From: Kiloniellaceae bacterium
GTDB lineage: Bacteria; Pseudomonadota; Alphaproteobacteria; Kiloniellales; Kiloniellaceae
NCBI GenBank assembly: GCA_028280915.1
Contig: JANQKX010000088.1
Coordinates: forward strand, 1-6,042
DNA length: 6,042 nt
Reading direction: 5' to 3'
A program made the position numbers and the translations under genes. How positions within the stretch are numbered: the stretch's first letter is position 1; each line of letters starts with the position of its first letter. The notes beneath the pieces were generated by a model. That model was not told where the DNA came from, searched no databases, and saw only the letters and a list, made by a program, of their open reading frames with translations. Of this stretch, positions 4,016 through 6,042 are shown piece after piece.

Positions 4016-5569
4016 GTGGGTTCTTTAACGGCTCGGCAAGGGCGCACGATTGTGGGTGTCGGCTTGGCCAGCGCCGTGGTCAACCTGGACTTCATGGGCT
4101 TCACCATCACCCTGCCCGCCATCGGCCAAGACTTGGACGCCGGCGGCAGCGAGCTGGAATGGATCATGAACGGCTACCTGCTCGCCTATGCGGCGCCCCT
4201 GATCGCCATCGGGCGGGTCGGCGACCTGCTGGGACTGCGTAGGGTGGGGATCGCCGGCGCCGTGCTGTTCATGTTGTTTGCCGCTGTTTCGGGTTTGGCC
4301 GAGTCCCCCCTCGTCCTGATCCTCAGCCGGATGGCCCAGGGTTTGGGCTCGGCCATGATATTTGTCATCGGATTTTCCATGGTGAGCCGCGCTGCCACGG
4401 GTCCCAACCATGCTGTTGCCATCGGATATTGTGTGGCTTTTGCCGCCATCGGCTCGGTCCTGGGGCCCTTTGTCGCTGGTTTGGTGACCGACCTTTTTTC
4501 CTGGCGCATGTTTTTTTGGCTGGGGGGCGTGCTGATGGGGCTGGGCCTGTTGGCCATGGTCGTACTTATGGACAAGGACGAACCGGTCGGCGAGAAGGCG
4601 CCGATCGATTGGGCCGGTTTTTTTCTACTGACGGCAAGCCTGGCGTCGGTCATTTTCGCCTTGGAACTGGTTCAGCGCTGGGGCTGGCTTTCTTTTTGGG
4701 CTTGGGCGGCCTTATCGATCGGCTTGCTGGGCAGCTTTTTGTTTTACCGTTTGGAGCGGCGGATCGCGGCGCCCTTGGTGGACTTTGCCCTGGCCCGCAA
4801 CGTGAGATTCCTGGGCAGTTGTCTGGTCAGCGTCTTGGTACTTTTTCCCTATGGCGCCCTTACTTATTTTCTGTCCTTGTACCTGCAACACATTCTCGGC
4901 TATTCCGCGCTGCAGTGCGGCTCGATTTTCCTGGCGATGACGATCCCGGTTGCCTTGCTCTCTTTCGTCAGCGGGCCGATCAGTGCGAAGCTTGGTATCT
5001 TGGTGGCCGTGGTCGGATCTTGCCTGCTCATGACGGCGGCCTTTGTTTTGTTTGGTTTTGCCCATGGCCAGTTTGCTTTGACGTTCGTATTGGTCGGTCT
5101 CGTGGTCATCGGGGCCGGGCGGGGCATCTTCATGGGGGTGACCTCGTCGCTGGGCATGGCGGCGGTGTCCGCGGACAAGGCAGGGGCCGCTTCGGGAATC
5201 TTGCAGACCGTGCGTAATGTTTCCCTGCCCCTCGGGGTGGCAACGGCGGGCGCCCTTTTCCGGACCTGGGAAAATGAACGTCTGGCCGAGTTGTTCGATT
5301 TGGCGGGAAACCGGCTGAGCGATAAGATGCAAAACGACATCATGGGACTGTTGTCGGGCACACCGCAAACCCGTGACAAACTGACCCAGTTGGTCCCCGC
5401 CGTCGCGGATCGGGTGCATCTGGTCGTGGATGAGGCGTTTTCCTTTGCATTCCGCAATGTGATGTTTTTGTCCATCGCTTTCTGTGTGGCCGGCTTGCTG
5501 GTGGCGGTATATTACTTCGACCGGCGCGACGAGGCGGTTACGGAGACGGATGGGATGAAGGGCGAGTAG
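4016..5569 (+). CDS. MFS transporter, DHA2 (EmrB/QacA) type, 14 helices
   Basis: The 517-residue protein is a proton-driven drug/metabolite exporter of the inner membrane. I count 14 hydrophobic helices, the DHA2 number. Motif A is GRVGDLLGLRRV (66-77) between helices 2 and 3. The antiporter motif C region is GSVLGPFVAGLVTD (146-159), followed by SWRMFFW (162-168), as in EmrB-type proteins. Asp25 in helix 1 (NLDFMGFTITLPAIG) sits where the family has its conserved acidic residue. A polar loop of about 60 residues (416-476) separates helices 13 and 14. The GTG start at 4016 is chosen because AAGGGGG lies 5 bases upstream. The same frame reaches a TTG at 3953, but that start lacks a ribosome site and would add a polar Gly/Arg-rich stretch; a GTG at 4001 has poor spacing. 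The substrate cannot be told. No EmrA-like adaptor or regulator gene is in the window; the chorismate mutase gene follows after 9 bases. Confidence 0.93.
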   Translation: MGSLTARQGRTIVGVGLASAVVNLDFMGFTITLPAIGQDLDAGGSELEWIMNGYLLAYAAPLIAIGRVGDLLGLRRVGIAGAVLFMLFAAVSGLAESPLVLILSRMAQGLGSAMIFVIGFSMVSRAATGPNHAVAIGYCVAFAAIGSVLGPFVAGLVTDLFSWRMFFWLGGVLMGLGLLAMVVLMDKDEPVGEKAPIDWAGFFLLTASLASVIFALELVQRWGWLSFWAWAALSIGLLGSFLFYRLERRIAAPLVDFALARNVRFLGSCLVSVLVLFPYGALTYFLSLYLQHILGYSALQCGSIFLAMTIPVALLSFVSGPISAKLGILVAVVGSCLLMTAAFVLFGFAHGQFALTFVLVGLVVIGAGRGIFMGVTSSLGMAAVSADKAGAASGILQTVRNVSLPLGVATAGALFRTWENERLAELFDLAGNRLSDKMQNDIMGLLSGTPQTRDKLTQLVPAVADRVHLVVDEAFSFAFRNVMFLSIAFCVAGLLVAVYYFDRRDEAVTETDGMKGE

Positions 5570-5578
5570 AGACCGGGG

Positions 5579-6042
5579 ATGATCGAAAGCTTGTTTTCGA
5601 GATTGTGTTGTCGGGTCCGCCCCGGCGGGCTGATTTTGTTGCTATTGGCCACCGCGCTGATCACCAGTATCGTGGTGGCTTGTCCGGCACGGGCATCGCA
5701 GGGATCGAACCTGGCGCCTGCTCACGACCTCCCTGCTCACGAACTCAAGGCCCTGATCGCCCAGCGCCTGGCGATCATGCCCGATGTGGCCGCTTACAAG
5801 TGGCTCAATGACCGGGCCATCGAGGATCTGGAACGAGAAGCGCAGATTCTGGACGGTTTGGTGGCAAAGGCGGAAAGCCAGGGGCTGGCGGCTGACTTTG
5901 CGGCGGCCTTTTTTGAAGCCCAGTTTCGGGCGTCCAAGATGATCCAATTCGATCTGTTCGAACAGTGGCGCGGCGGCAAGTCGCCCCCGCCCGCGGAAGC
6001 CCCCGATTTGGCCAGCGAGCTGCGGCCGCGGATATCCGGCCT
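5579..6042 (+). CDS. Exported chorismate mutase, AroQ-gamma class (3' end missing)
   Basis: The first 154 residues are present and the frame is open at the right edge. Chorismate mutase turns chorismate into prephenate; the AroQ-gamma class works outside the cytoplasm. An N-terminal region with Arg8, 12 and 14 and a hydrophobic core (18-34) is an export signal, cut perhaps after ARA (37-39), or at Cys35 if lipidated. The mutase domain starts near 54. Arg63 (AQRL), Lys74 (VAAYKW), Asp83 and Arg86 (IEDLERE) and the ASKMIQ segment (118-123) align from memory with active-site residues of the secreted Mycobacterium tuberculosis enzyme. FFEAQFRASK and LFEQW are typical of the class. Members are usually about 170-200 residues, so a few dozen are missing. 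ATG at 5579 is the first possible start after the transporter stop, which is in the same frame; the ribosome site is weak, so coupling to transporter translation is likely. Confidence 0.88.
   Translation, partial: MIESLFSRLCCRVRPGGLILLLLATALITSIVVACPARASQGSNLAPAHDLPAHELKALIAQRLAIMPDVAAYKWLNDRAIEDLEREAQILDGLVAKAESQGLAADFAAAFFEAQFRASKMIQFDLFEQWRGGKSPPPAEAPDLASELRPRISG

Noticed and set aside
4429..5217. A 262-residue open frame on + inside the transporter gene
   Set aside because: It is out of frame with a clear 14-helix transporter, and its Gly/Arg-rich product has no membrane or enzyme pattern.
4186..5475. Several long open frames on - opposite the transporter gene
   Set aside because: They are shadows of a high-GC coding sequence: rich in Arg, Gln, Pro and Thr, no motifs, and mutually overlapping.

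Overview
The window looks like chromosome of an alphaproteobacterium, probably Rhodospirillales-like. The grounds are high-GC coding sequence with AT-richer gaps, an Entner-Doudoroff aldolase, small orphan proteins of a kind common in that group, GTG starts with strong Shine-Dalgarno sites, and a CtrA-like half-site pair. This placement is inference; no rRNA or other marker gene is present.

Layout, left to right. The last 31 codons of a KDPG aldolase (eda) on + end at 96 and converge on a 112-residue tail-anchored small membrane protein on - (124-462), with a stem-loop at the junction. A 356-base gap follows. Next is a secreted, eight-cysteine protein of unknown function on + (819-1712), which converges with a 22-base gap on a YfeX-like DyP peroxidase on - (1735-2673). 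Upstream of the peroxidase is an AT-rich region with a clear terminator-type hairpin nested in a larger inverted repeat. Two small unknown genes on - follow (2926-3156 and 3462-3701). The gap between them holds three copies of an 18-bp tandem repeat, and the second gene carries its own 18-bp tandem duplication. The divergent gap at 3702-4015 contains 22-bp tandem repeats that resemble the end of an IS21-family insertion sequence. The last unit on + is a 14-helix DHA2-type MFS transporter (4016-5569), followed after 9 bases by an exported AroQ-gamma chorismate mutase cut by the right edge of the window.

How the genes fit together: the transporter and chorismate mutase look like one transcription unit and suggest traffic of an aromatic compound across the inner membrane. 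The other genes look like separate single-gene units. I see no complete mobile element, CRISPR array, tRNA or rRNA. The parts most worth a second look are the transporter-mutase pair, the cluster of short tandem duplications at 3309-3871, and the hairpin region at 2725-2808.
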